DNA of 64,000 bases from Polyporus tsugae (Eukaryota; Basidiomycota; Agaricomycetes; Polyporales; Polyporaceae): NCBI GenBank assembly GCA_024305745.1, contig JAHRBS010000013.1, forward strand, positions 1,364,001 through 1,428,000, written 5' to 3'. The notes under the pieces were generated by a model. It had not been told where the DNA came from, ran no database searches, and was given only the letters and a program-made list of their open reading frames with translations. Position 1 is the stretch's first letter. Every line of letters starts with the position of its first letter. This document shows positions 46,576-57,248 of the stretch, piece after piece. The translations under genes were made by a program, and so were the position numbers.

Positions 46576-47997
46576 TCAGCCTGACGATACATTTTCGTCG
46601 TCTTCGTCGTCGCCAGCCATGCTCTCCCGAATCTGGTCCTGCCAAGCGTCCGCGAACTCCGAGATGTCTCTCCCGCTACTCATGGCCAGCGCCTCGATCG
46701 GCATCATGTTGTGCTGGTGAGCAGGGGCGTTGCGCGTCGCCGCAGGATGGCTCGGGGAGTCCACAACACGCAACTCCGGCTTTTCTTGGCGCGCAAGCAG
46801 GATGGTGTGGAGCTCGTCGTACGTGAAGAGCAGCGGGTCCGTGCGAGGGTGGTACGGATTGAAGTCGACGATGTGGCCGCGTGAGAGATCGCGCGTGAGG
46901 AGGAAGTCGAATACATCTGCAGCAGACGGCGGTCATTCGCGCGTTCGGCGGAAGAGCAGCAACGGAGTCAGTTGTTGTTGTATGCGGGTGCTGTGAGTGG
47001 GTAGAGCGATACGTACAGTCCCCTTGACTTTGCTCCCATTTTCCTTTGACGTTGGCTTCCCAGAACGCTGTGACGGCGTCGAGGACCTTCTGTTGCGTGT
47101 GGCGTTCGTTCCAGAAATCGTAAAAGTTAGGATCCCGTTGCGAGATACCTGGAAAGCATCAAAGGTCAGGTCAGCGAAGGGTGACGCGCCCAACTCGGAA
47201 AACAGTCTCCGCCCACCTATGAGAAATTCCTGTCTCACGAAGCAACGCAACTCTCTAGCACGGTCGACGGGGTACCATTTGCGCAGTACGAGCTCGAGAT
47301 CATAGGGATTTGGAGATCCGCCTGTGCGCGGAGGCTCGCAAGCATCGAACACGAGCTCGGGGTCAAGGTCATGTTGTACGAAATCTGAGGACTTGAGTAA
47401 CAAGTAGACATCGGCTGGAGACATGCATTTCAGTGGGGACGATGCCGGTAGCATCCATGCCGCATCCTGAAGATGTGTGTGAGCGGACATCGCTTAGAGG
47501 CTCCGTATTCATCGGAGGCATTGGGCGATGGACCCTTGGCCCAGTAATGCCGGAATATAAAACGACTGCGCGTACCCACCCTCGGAGAAGAGAAGTTGAG
47601 CTTAGGGAACACCGCACCATACTCCGCTATCGCTTCTCTTATCTGCGCATCCAGCTTTGGAAACGAGAACTTCGTGAGCTCGTCCTCGTCTCCATCGCTA
47701 GCATCCTCATCGTCGGAAAGCGTGCTCTCGGCCGGTCTGTGAAACGGGGGAGATGTGTTGGATGAGAGTTGGGGTTGGGGTGTATGCGCAAACGACTGAC
47801 AGGTCCTCGGCGCCGTCTGGGACAAATACGCCGTCAGAGTCGAGATAGTCTCGGAAGGCGGCAGACAGAGGTCGGATGACGGTGGATTTGATACTGTGCT
47901 GGCGGAACGCCGGGTACCAGCTAGAGAACTGGAAGGCTAGGACAGCGGAAGGGGCGTAAGAAGGGAAGACAGGAGGGATGGAGACGGGGCCAGGCAT
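46576..47997 (-). CDS. CDC123: CDC123 eIF2 assembly factor
   Basis: D123/Cdc123 family, a cytosolic ATP-grasp protein that promotes assembly of the eIF2 trimer and so supports translation initiation. It starts at 47997 with MPGPVSIPPVFPSYAPSAVL and FQFSSWYPAFRQHSIKS, the standard N-terminal segment. An acidic linker (STLSDDEDASDGDEDE) is followed by FSFPKLDAQIREAIAEYGAV and PKLNFSSPRDAAWMLPA (the family SPKDA.W position). Then come SSDFVQHDLDPEL, LVLRKWYPVDRARELRCFVR (the conserved RKW motif) and ISQRDPNFYDFW. The C-terminal exons carry FDFLLTRDLSRGHIVDFNPY and TDPLLFTYDEL. At least five exons. The C-terminal acidic tail ends DDEDDENVSSG. Length fits the family. Confidence 0.88.
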
Positions 47998-48056
47998 GGA
48001 TTGTGGTCTGAGTCTCGACGGGAATGGCAGACGAGGTCGGCTGTGGAAGGAGCCAC

Positions 48057-48074
48057 AATATATATAAATATATA
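48057..48074. repeat. AT-rich repeat copy 1 in divergent promoter
   Basis: AATATATATAAATATATA lies 60 bases upstream of the CDC123 start. A near-identical copy is at 48114-48130. The pair sits in the 270-base region shared by CDC123 (minus) and the DUF6534 gene (plus). Each copy contains a TATA-like core. Confidence 0.55.
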
Positions 48075-48113
48075 CGCGTCACCCGATATGGGAATAAGCG
48101 TGGGCGAGGGTGG

Positions 48114-48130
48114 AATATATATAAATATAA
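48114..48130. repeat. AT-rich repeat copy 2 in divergent promoter
   Basis: AATATATATAAATATAA, 57 bases from copy 1 start to start, in direct orientation. It is about 155 bases upstream of the DUF6534 start codon and could serve as its TATA region. Confidence 0.55.
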
Positions 48131-48269
48131 TAATTCATGGTGTGCGAACCCCTGAGCTTGGGCGGGATCCTCTTTTCAGCTCTTGTTCTCTCCCAGCTCG
48201 CGTCGCTCTGTCTCCACCACCTCTCTCTCGTGCGACAACGATTGGCGTCCTCCCGTTTGTCCGCCTAGC

Positions 48270-50231
48270 ATGAGCTCAGACGACTCGGGGAGCACATTTG
48301 GTGTGCTCCTCATCGGTTTCATCTTTTCAGTCGTCCTCTATGGCCTCACATTCTTCCGTATGTTGGCTGCTCATCTTAGGCGCCTCCGTTTACCGCTCAT
48401 GATGCTCTCCGTGATCAGAAACGTACATCTACTACACCCGCTTCCCTGCGGATCATATGGGGACGAAGTGTACGGTGAGTCTTGCTTCCTCGCGTGTCGA
48501 GAGTGTTTGTAAATAAAACGTGCTTTTCTTAGGTTGGTGCATTATGGTACGCGTGCATCGCTTGCTGTTAAGAAGCACCCTACTTACCGAGCGCCGCCCG
48601 CGAATAGGGCGATAGACACGGCTGCGACGACCCTCAGTAAGTGGTTATGGTTTTGAGTATATACAACACGGTAACCCCTCTTGTCCCCCCCAGTATCACA
48701 TACGTAGGTTGATGCTGCATTTACATTTCGCCTGGGTCTGGTTATTCACTCGCCGCAGCGCATACCGCTACCTTATCACCAACTTCATGACCGCTTTTGA
48801 CCAGCTCGTCACTACTCAGTGAGCCACAACCCTGCTTCTAATGTACCAGTGCTAATCGTACCTTATAGGACGTTTATTGTAAGTCCCCTTGCGGTAGTCC
48901 CTATTACTTATTGCTTAAGAATCATGATCAGGCTGAGGAGGTACTCTCAGTGAGTGGAACCTCCTATAGCGCTTTTTTTCTCAACTGATCTGCGCCCGGA
49001 AGACAATCTTGATAGCTGCTGTGCAATGGTGAGCTGTTTAGTGTGATGCTTGAGTTGCTGATCTAATGAGTACTCAGTTATTATGCCTTCCGTCTCTGGT
49101 CAGTCACAAACAAGCGGATAGCTGTTCCCACATTCATCGTAAGTTGCTCCTCTTTCTCTTCCAGTGGTTCCGTGTTTCTGACTCGATAGAAAGGCTGTAC
49201 TCACACAGGTATCTGGTGGTAAGATATCCATTTGTAAGAGGTCTCTTGCGGTTATTCACAAATGTTTGTCTTCTCTCGATAGCTCTCAATCTCGGTGAGT
49301 AACGATTTTTGCGCGTCAACTGTAAGCTATCGCTCACTTCCTGAATGCAGTCGGCATTGTCAACATGTACGCACTGTTCACGTCAAACCTTCGTGGGGAG
49401 TACTGACCTCTTGATTCCTAGTGCACGACAAGACCTATTCTTCGAGATTGTGACTAACAGCGTAAAAATATTCCGTGGGATCGGCCTTGCCATCGCGGTC
49501 GTCGCCGACATCCTGATTGTCGGTGCCATGTTCTGGTACATGCAGCCCTCTCGCAACCCCGGTATGGCCAAGCCTCAAGGCTTGTACGAGAATGCCATTG
49601 TTTACTGTTTCAATCGTGGGACTGTCTACACGTTCGTACCCCCAATTGTCTAACGCAACAAATAGTCTACTAATTTTATCGACATCTTTCATAGCGCAAT
49701 CCAGATACTTTTCCTGGTCATCTTCCTCACCTTGCCTCACTCGCAAGGATGGATCCTCCTCGGCTGGGTCACCAGCAAGGTGTACGTTAATAGCCTCCTC
49801 GCGATGCTCAACTTCCGCAACACCCACCGTGGCCGCGGCGTTCATGAGGAGGACAGCCTGAACCAGGCGGCGAGCAACCGCTCTGGTACGCTTAGTGTTC
49901 CCGTCGGGCCCCCGCGCGATACCACTCGCAGCGTCCAGTTCAGTGTCCCCCTGAAGGTATGCACCTACCCGCTTTCGGAGCTCGGCGTGGAACTCACGGC
50001 GCATGATGTCTGCAGAACCCCGACCCGACGAACGTCATCGGGCTCGATATGGTCGGCTCGCGAGCCGGCGTATACGACGAGGATGTGAGTAGTCAGCACT
50101 CTCCTGCTCTTTTTCCTTTTGTATGGCGGAGCTGACGTCGTCTATGGCAATAGAACGATAAGGCCAACGGCTGGCCTGATGCAGAAGGGCCTAGCAAAGG
50201 TCGCAACTTTGACGATGACTTGCCACGCTGA
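48270..50231 (+). CDS. DUF6534 membrane protein
   Basis: Multi-pass membrane protein of the basidiomycete-expanded DUF6534 family (GPCR-like topology, function unknown). It starts at 48270 with the helix FGVLLIGFIFSVVLYGLTFF, which splices to TYIYYTRFPADH. Many tiny exons follow between 48540 and 49340. They include ALWYACIACC, LHLHFAWVWLFTRRSAYRYL, YYAFRLWSVTNKRIAVPTFI and VGIVNMYALFTSNLRGEY. The well-conserved C-terminal part is on larger exons: RQDLFFEIVTNSVKIFRGIG with LAIAVVADILIVGAMFWYMQ, GTVYTFVPPIV (partly intronic), then GWVTSKVYVNSLLAMLNFRN, which is the family signature. The tail is polar and ends at TGA 50229-50231. Splice choices between 48540 and 49340 are approximate. The family assignment is good. 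Confidence 0.75.
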
Positions 50232-51611
50232 GCACTCGTTGCTTCCCCTTGGTGGTGATGTGTGTGTTCGGTGCCCCTTGTCTGTCTCTATACGTGAGTC
50301 AACATGCGTACCATATCCAGAGGGGCTTGGGAGTACATAATGTGTTCTCGTCCTCGTTTGTATTGGCAACTCACCAACGTCCCCAAGGAGTACCCACTTC
50401 CTGTCGTTCGCTTCGCTCTGTTTCCCCCGCTTTCATTGCTAGTCTCCATCCATTCATTGTACCAACATGCACATTGTGATAGTAGTACGCAATAATCCCT
50501 TTGTAGTTAATGCCCTATATTTTGGGCTTTCATCGTTCGTGGAATATAGAATCGGGTCGACTTTTTTGCGTGTGACGATGGCATTGTTTGGGCAACTCCT
50601 TACAGAATTTCATGGCAGGCTGGCAGCAGGACATTGTGACTGGGAAGTCAACGTTGGCGATCGTGAACCAACCCAACTGGGCGGTGTGCTATACCGTAGC
50701 TAGCTGTAGCCAGCTGGCCGTTCTCGACTATCTGTAAATTCCCTTCGTACTACACATCTCTGCATCCAACGATTTTACCATCGCCCTTCTCGCTGCTGTG
50801 CAGTAGTTCTTCGTCGCTAGTTCCAATGCCTTATCCGGCTTAAGCTTTAAATTGGCCTTCCCGGAAGGTTCGAGATTCTCGGTAAGTTCCCCAGCAGCAG
50901 TATCGAGGCAGACATACTTCAGATTCCCCTTGCAGACGACGAGGTCCGCGACCCGTTCGCGACCTCAGGTCCTTCCTTCGACTGGGTGGAAGACGGAGTC
51001 GAGCAAGAGTTCTACTACAACTCCAACCCCAGCCGCCGCATCTTCAAGCTCAACAACGGTGGAGGTGACGTCCGAGCCGCCTCTCTGAATTTTGACCACT
51101 CCTCCCCTTCCGACCCTTGCATGGTCAGGGAGAGTGCCTACTCCTTGGCCGCGGCATGAGTCGGAGGAGGGTGGAAGAATGGACCGGGGCCGAGGAGGTC
51201 GTTACTTCCGTCGCGATCGACTAGACCGACGCTCACGGTCTCATCGACGTCGACCGCATGTTCGCCAGCAGCTGCGTTCTAAGCGGGTCGCCTATCCCTT
51301 CGCTGTGCGTGGACGAGGTCCGACTCTGAGTCAGACCCTGACTCGACCGGCGACACGGATGTGACCGCACCGGCCGTCCTCGACTCGGACTTCGACTTGC
51401 GGACCAAGCACTTCAACCTTGTCACTACTCTCTCGCCTCTGTCACGGACACGGACGGGAAGGTGCGGGAACTTGAACCGACGACGGATGATTCAGACTCT
51501 GACTGGGTCTGGGTCGACGAAGAGGTTCGTGTGGTGCCAGAAGGTAACGAGGGACCGTCCATCGCAATTCCGAGTGCACTCCTGGTTCAGAGACTTGTGC
51601 AATCGCAACCT
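50232..51611. other. decayed region with acidic coding-like tract
   Basis: The first 600 bases hold nothing recognisable. From about 50925 to 51644 the plus strand has a GC-rich tract in which several short frames are rich in Asp, Ser and Glu. Examples are ADDEVRDPFATSGPSFDWVE, then DSDFDLRTKHFNLVTT in another frame, then DDSDSDWVWVDEEV ending in TAG near 51644. The frames cannot be joined without stops, and no family fits. It looks like a degraded gene for an acidic, disordered protein. Confidence 0.35.
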
Positions 51612-52435
51612 TCACAGGATTCGGGAATCCCCCCTGACGAGTAGCAGATTCGCGATACTCTTTGCAGGGTCATGGATGCCGGTCCGATCGCCGGGACCCC
51701 AAGTGTATTGGTCCATTTGGTTCCTCACAAACCAATCCTCATGGTCCTGAGGCACGAGGTGAAAGACTCCGTAAGCTATAGTTTGAATCAGCAATCAATC
51801 TCAGCTATAAAACTGCAAAATGGGACACGCACAGCTCAAATATCTGGTAACCACACAGCCGCCGTCCCCAGACGTCACTTGGTACCGGATATCGTTCGGC
51901 ATATTCCACATATATTTGCGTCGAAGTGCCACAAGTTGCTCGGACGTGTGCGGCTCAGGTCGTGTCCAGTGGTCGGGAATTTTATCGGGGAACTTCCATG
52001 CAGCGAAGTCGGTCACGATCGGGTAGTTAGCCTCTGTCCTGGTCGCAGGGGGTGCCGGATGGTAGTAGTACTCGTCTGGAGCCAAGACCTCGCTATGGCG
52101 CAGTATAGGGTGTCGATCTGCACAATCCTGTGACTTGAGATATAGCCCTCTTGTTCTTCGGCCGCGTAGTTGGTGAGGATGCGGCATGCATCCAGGACAA
52201 CGCGATGGTCGACGCCGTGCATGGGCATTTTGGTACCACTGTACCAGTAGTGGTGGGATAGGGAAAGGCAGGGAGAGCGAAAATCAATTGACGGCAGCCT
52301 GGGTGTATGATAGATACTGGCTTGAGCGTTTTGACCGCATGGGCTCGACAGTTGAACGTGCTGGAGCTCTGGCAGGAGGTTCATGTCGGCTGGAGGGAAG
52401 TTAAAGACTGAAGTATAGGGACTCGAGACGACCAT
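51612..52435 (-). pseudogene. HNH endonuclease-family gene, frameshifted and truncated
   Basis: A basidiomycete HNH endonuclease-domain gene (PF13391 type). It starts at 52435 with MVVSSPYTSVFNFPPADMNL and continues GVDHRVVLDACRILTNYA. Near 52130-52140 the frame must shift by one base to continue KSQDCADRHPILRHSEVLAP, PDEYYYHPAPP and NYPIVTDFAAWKFPDKIPDH. After the SGDGGCV block an intron leads to FHLVPQDHEDWFVRNQMDQY and DPAKSIANLLLVRGDSRIL, where a stop occurs. Homologues continue past this point (normally an LHRxFD-like HNH segment and about 100 more residues), and that part is absent. One frameshift plus the lost C-terminus argue for a pseudogene. The His of the first metal-site strand (HLVPQ) is still present. 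Confidence 0.7.
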
Positions 52436-53177
52436 GATGTTGTGCGGGATAGTAGGAACTTAAGCCCCTTGCCACGTCGACAATTCTGCAGGGACATTGG
52501 GACGTGACCTATGTGGTCACAAGCGAAACATCACGCCGTCCTTTTGGCGCTTACCTGATCGTGTCCGACGCGACCGTCACGACTCGGATCCGCTGTGCGC
52601 GGCGTGCATCCTTCAGGACTGTTCGGAACTCGACTCCAGCAGATAAATAACCAACACCTCATTGATGGTTATCCTCACTATATGACTCGACTCGTATTTT
52701 GCAACCTACTTTCGGGCCAGTCTTGAATCCAACTGGACTCCTCCTTCCAAAGCGCTAGCGCATGTGACTGGCGGGTTGAATATCGATTTCGACCTCTTCA
52801 GGCCGTAGTGCCACGCTCACTAAGGCAGCTTTTGAATGACTCAAGATTAACATAAAGGAAGTGGATGCTTAGTGGTAAGTGGATGTCCAGCGGGTGTGCT
52901 ACTGATATCCGAGAGCGTATTCGCGATCAAAGGTCCTTCCGTCCGCTATAACCGCAATATGTGCCCGCACAGTACGGTACGCTATTCACCGATTGAATGT
53001 GCACCGTTGCAGCGAACTTCGCAAAAATCCAAAGTCCAACATCCGGGCTGGGAGTATAAAAAGGGCCCGTTTTCGCCTCCATCTCCATCTCCCTCCCCCC
53101 GAAACATTTGCATCTCACACACCAGAGCACGTCACGAGAGAACTTTCGCACTTGTACAAAAGCTCCACACACATCAA
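52436..53177. other. intergenic region upstream of HAD phosphatase gene
   Basis: About 740 bases with no gene. A TATA-like box is at 53055-53062. Confidence 0.4.
53055..53062 (+). promoter_or_regulatory. TATA-like box of HAD gene
   Basis: TATAAAAA lies 123 bases before the start codon of the HAD-family gene, in a typical promoter position. Confidence 0.5.
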
Positions 53178-54318
53178 ATGTTCAATAATGCCAACTTCGA
53201 GACTACCACTTTCTTCGCCGACGCCGCCCTCTTCGACATGGTACGTGTTCCTGTGATACCCAACGCTTACACTTAAATAGCTGCTAAGATCCTCTAGGAC
53301 GGTACTTTGACCGATTCCATTGCCGCTGTCGAGGCGGCGTGGAACAAGGTCGCCCTTGCATTCGGGCACTGGGACCCGGCGTACCTCATCGCTGCCACCC
53401 ACGGAAAGCGCGCCGTGGACAAGCTCGCACAGTTCAAGCCGCACATCAAGGCGCATGAGATGGACGCTGAGGTCGAGGCTTTTGAGGAGTCTATCCTTTT
53501 CTTTGCCGACGCGTACAACAAACACGGGCCCGGCTCCCGCGAGCAATCACTCCTCTCGTCGGGGGAAACGACTCCATCCCTTGCATCCTCGAGTTCGACT
53601 CCGTCGTCGTGGGGAGACACATTCTCCGTTAATCGCCCTCAGGGGTTCTTGCGTCGCGTCAGCAACCGCTTTGCGCTCCTCACCTCTGAAGGAGCAACCA
53701 TCGAGGACATGGATCAAGGAGGTTTCGGTGCCTGTCCTGGAGTGGACGACGGAGCTTGAGCAAAAGGATATGTTCGAGGCGTGGCAGATCGAGGCCGCTG
53801 CTGTCGACCGCTCAGTGCGCATCCTCCCCGGTGTGAAGAAGCTCATGAACTCCATTCCTGAGAGCCGCTACGCCGTTGCGACTTCGGACGCGAATACATA
53901 CGGTGAGCCTTCTCCGTACCGTCGTCGCTAACATCGTCGCTCACATGGCGTTGTTTTGTAGTTTACGGCTGCATGACCCGCGTCGGCATCGCTCCCCCCG
54001 CTGTGACCATCACCGCGGACGACAAGCGTCTTAGGGCCGGCAAGCCGGCGCCCGATCCGTTCCTGCTCGCGGTGGGCGAGCCCGGGTGCACCGCGCAGCG
54101 ATGCGTAGTCTTTGAGGATTCGCCGTCGGGCATTCGGGCGGGTGTCGCCTCCGGGGCGCTCGTCGTTGCGGTGTGCACAAGTCGCGACTCCCGAGAGGTC
54201 GAAGATTGAGGACTGTGGTGCACACTTCATCGTCGACACGATGGAGCAGGTGCGCGTCGTTGTGGACGGGGACGACTTGAAGTTCACCGTGACGGAGAGG
54301 CGCAGTTATTTGGGCTAG
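53178..54318 (+). pseudogene. HAD phosphatase (glycerol-phosphatase-like) with two apparent frameshifts
   Basis: Haloacid dehalogenase family, closest in layout to the glycerol-1-phosphatase/2-deoxyglucose-6-phosphatase group. The nucleophile motif FDMDGTLTDS is assembled across an intron at 53241-53297. A Ser/Pro-rich insert of about 60 residues follows (around 53535-53660). Motif II (VATSD) is at the end of exon 2 and motif III (the Lys in RAGKPAPDPFLLAVGEPG) is in exon 3, with the VFEDSPSGIRAG block of motif IV. The normal frame is broken twice. Near 53716-53722 the frame must move one base to continue EVSVPVLEWTTELEQKDMFE. Near 54178-54205 it must move again to reach KIEDCGAHFIVDTMEQVRVV at the C-terminus. 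No GT-AG intron of sensible size fits either place. Both could be sequence errors; otherwise the gene is dead. I class it as a probable pseudogene. Confidence 0.65.
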
Positions 54319-54559
54319 TGTGGAGATCTAGGGCGGCGCCGAGGGATGATCGATGAGTTTCGAGCGGCTGGTGCACCGGATGCCCCCGCAAGGACAGTTC
54401 AGCAGACGCGACTGACTGCGGTAGCCACAAGTTAGAACCACGTATGTTATATATAATCTACTAGCAGCAACGTTCACTGCGTTAAAGATGAAATGCATAC
54501 ACAAGAACCTCTATCGTCATCACAGTTCTAAGCACCCCGACTCAATCGCCTTGAGAGAG

Positions 54560-55819
54560 TCACATCAATTCAGCCAGTCGGTATCGCGGCGTCTTCATGT
54601 GAAAAGCTATGTAGCCCTATTGATCCCTTGAGCAACCATAGCTACGACATGTCGCGTGGCTACTCACCTGCTCGAGCGAAGACCAAATCGCCATCAGCTC
54701 ACGGTCCTCGCCTATGAGCAGTCTGAGTCTCTGCCCGCAGGCCAGAGCTTCATCCGCCAGCAAGCGTAGCGTATCGAGAATAGGCGTTTGGTCCGTGGTG
54801 GCTCGGATATGCATGTAGTTATCGGTCTCTCCGACTAGTTGCTCCTTGTAGAAAGAAAGACTGATGTGATGTCAGTATAAGCTCCGGTTATTGAGATGCT
54901 TGTCGTACTCACAGATCGCTAGTTTCAGAAGGAGAGTGCCAGCGTTCAATGAGAGCACTTCGGAACACGGCTAGACTCAGAACACTTACTTGGCTGCAGC
55001 GATAAAAAATTCCAAGTATCTGTGGCACATCTTCAATGACAAATCCGATTCAGTGTATGATAACTTAACTCACGGTAACAACTGCAGGTATGACACCGGA
55101 GTGGGCCGCCAGCTCTTCATGAAGTTGAAGTGAGCGTAGGGCGAGCAAAACCCGTTCCTGGTCCGAAAGTAGTTGGGCCACCATGTTGCTTGCGGAGTAA
55201 CCGCCATAGTATCGCCGGTTGTGTACTCGACGTACATGGCCGCCACGCCCTCCAGAGTGCCGGAGATGATGGAGTCGGCACCGACCTGGGGCCACAGGTC
55301 GTGCGACTGCCTAAGAAGGTCAGTGAAGACGTCCAGGGCCGGGTTCAGCTGCTTCTCCCCGTTGGCGAAGCGGCGAGAGAACTGGGCAATTGCCTCGAGG
55401 TGGCGGGTGCCGAGGTCGTCGACGTAGAGGAAGCAAGCTGTGTACAGAGCTATGTAGTATTGATGTTCGGGGCTAGTGTGTCCATAAGCGAGCTCGGCAA
55501 TATTGCAGCCAGTGACCGATAACTTCTGAATGAAGTTGGGGTCGTCGCCGGCGGCCTGGATGAAGTCCGCGACCTTGCGGGACACGTCCTCGTACAGTTT
55601 TCCGCCGCTAACATGGGCTTCAGCGGCGCGAAAACTGTCACTCGTGGCCATGATGCGGTTCAGGAAGACCCGCAAGACCTCCTTAACTTCATTCTTCTGG
55701 CGAGAAGCGTCCTCCTAGCATGCCGCAAGACGATCAGGAAATGTGACTCATTGACGGGGAGAGGGTTAACGCACGCTGCGGATGGTGTTGTTGTTCAGCG
55801 AAGACTGAGTATGGGCCAT
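54560..55819 (-). CDS. TRI5-family sesquiterpene synthase (TS-d)
   Basis: Third intact trichodiene-synthase-like class I terpene cyclase, about 40 kb from TS-a/b and on the opposite strand. Six exons: 55819-55775, 55714-55074, 55019-54990, 54918-54913, 54860-54668 and 54616-54560, giving 323 residues. The Asp-rich motif is YVDDLGTRH (fifth position Thr). The second metal motif is NDLLSFYKE, with the N split by an intron, D within the 6-nt exon CGATCT, and the following exon 193 nt long. All inner exon sizes equal those of TS-a and TS-b. The RY pair is in TPRYRL. The N-terminal MAHTQSSLNNN is spliced to EDASRQKNEVKEVLRVFLNR. It is the copy most like the TS-c remnant (GDDPNFIQK, LNPALDV, LLRQS are shared). 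A TATA-like box lies about 165 bases upstream. Product unknown. Confidence 0.87.
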
Positions 55820-56524
55820 GCTGATGGGACAAGATCTGGTGAACAACACAGTGTGAGGATGGTGAAGCGGGAGAGATTGTAGAGGATATCCTCACGATGG
55901 GTCTGTGGTCACTGGAGATACTGTGAAGACTGGTCCGCTGGGGGATGTCTGGTCTGCTAGAGGATGTTAGCAAGCACTTATATAGTCGCACGAAGGACTC
56001 CCAAGGGCGCTGTTATGCAGAAACTTTGAAGCCCAAGCGCCGCCACCGCCATCCTTTGGGAGAATGAATCAGAGTGTCTGTGAACTCTGGTGCGATTCAG
56101 ACGCCGTTGGCGCGAGCTGTATGGAGGCGTTCACTGATTGCAAAGTTAAAGACTGGGGTCTGTTTACTAAGCTTTGGAGGGTAGACACGTCAGCGCCGGG
56201 ATGATAAGGCCACTGTGACTCCATACGAAGCTTGTTATTTGCAGAGGCTCACGACAACCCTCTAAACAGTGCTGAAGAACTATGATGGAAACGTACATTT
56301 CCGATGTAGACTCGGAGAGTGCTCATCCAGCTTTGCACCCATACTTCAGTGGCTCCTCCGAGTCACTTCTCCCGACTCGAGCTTGCATGCCAAGGCTGAT
56401 CATGCAACTCAGCAAGGCAGTGGTAACGTTGTAATGCTTAGACTTGAACTCAAGATGTCCCTAGAGCCTAAGGAAGAAAGGTGAGATGAGGGCAATAAGC
56501 TTCAAGTTGTTATGTAGCGCTACT
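55820..56524. other. upstream region of TS-d with no gene
   Basis: Contains the TS-d promoter, with the minus-strand TATA-like TATATAAG at 55984-55977, and about 450 bases of non-coding sequence up to the TS-e fragment. Confidence 0.4.
55977..55984 (-). promoter_or_regulatory. TATA-like box of TS-d
   Basis: On the minus strand TATATAAG lies about 165 bases upstream of the TS-d ATG. Spacing is larger than in the tandem copies, so the leader would be longer or another initiator may be used. Confidence 0.4.
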
Positions 56525-56665
56525 AACCACATGCTCTGATACGAGCGCGTCTATCCTGTTCGATGATTCCAAGGCATCCTCGGCCAGACGACGCAGGACG
56601 TTCGCTGTTGGGTTCTGCTCGGCGCTGGCCCGGAGGAGGACGTAAGTAGTCGTTGATCTCGAGTG
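56525..56665 (-). pseudogene. terpene synthase C-terminal fragment (TS-e)
   Basis: A minus-strand tract of about 140 bases reads YVLLRASAEQNPTANVLRRL and AEDALESSNRIDALVSE. This matches the exon-5 segment of the intact synthases (for example YVHLRSSAEEIPAANILRHL and ESANRIRTLTSE in TS-b). The bases just before it resemble the EINDY/ETNNY segment, but in another frame. No other parts of the gene are detectable nearby. It is a relic of a further copy, in the same orientation as TS-d. Confidence 0.7.
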
Positions 56666-56695
56666 AATGCAATCCACCCTAGTATTAGCCCACAG

Positions 56696-57098
56696 ATGGC
56701 CAAAGACAGGGATAGAGAGAAAGGCAAGGGGAAAGACAGGGATCGCGCCAAGACGGATACCGGGAAGAAAAAACGCAACACTGAACTCGAAGAGGCCGAG
56801 GAGAAAATCGAGGCCGAGCTCAAGGCCGAGCTCGAGAAGTCGAAACGTCGACAACGCGCCATCATGACAGAACCATCGAAGCTCCCTCCGAGTGAGTCGC
56901 GCATCCGGTGGCGAGCGTGTTCCTGTCCTTCATCTGTGCTGTATCTGATCGCGCGTGTTTGTGTTCCTTCCGGTTGGTCTGTGCGGTCGACTGCCGGTGG
57001 TTCTGCGTCTTCTGCGATACCTCGGACCGTCGTGTCCTACAACAGAGAACAATAATGGCTCCGCAAGTTCACCCACTGCGCGGATTGCGACGTACTAG
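56696..57098 (+). CDS. small Lys/Glu-rich protein (hypothetical)
   Basis: Two exons are plausible, ATG at 56696 to about 56892, and 57050 to 57098 (stop TAG at 57096-57098). The first reads MAKDRDREKGKGKDRDRAK and then NTELEEAEEKIEAELKAELE, a charged, probably coiled-coil helix. The intron of about 157 bases is long, and its 3' splice site CAACAG fits. The short second exon is polar. No domain is recognised. It could be a nuclear or ribosome-associated basic protein, but that is a guess. Confidence 0.45.
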
Positions 57099-57248
57099 GC
57101 GGTTAGTCTGACCTTCCTTATGTGGTAGGGCCGTCGTCGGATGTGATATTTCGGTTGAACATCGTTCTGACGCTGTTACGCAGCGGTCAGGCTGCGGGGT
57201 TTGAGTTTGCTTTTTGCCGTGCTTGAGTGAGTCGAACTTGGAAGTCAG

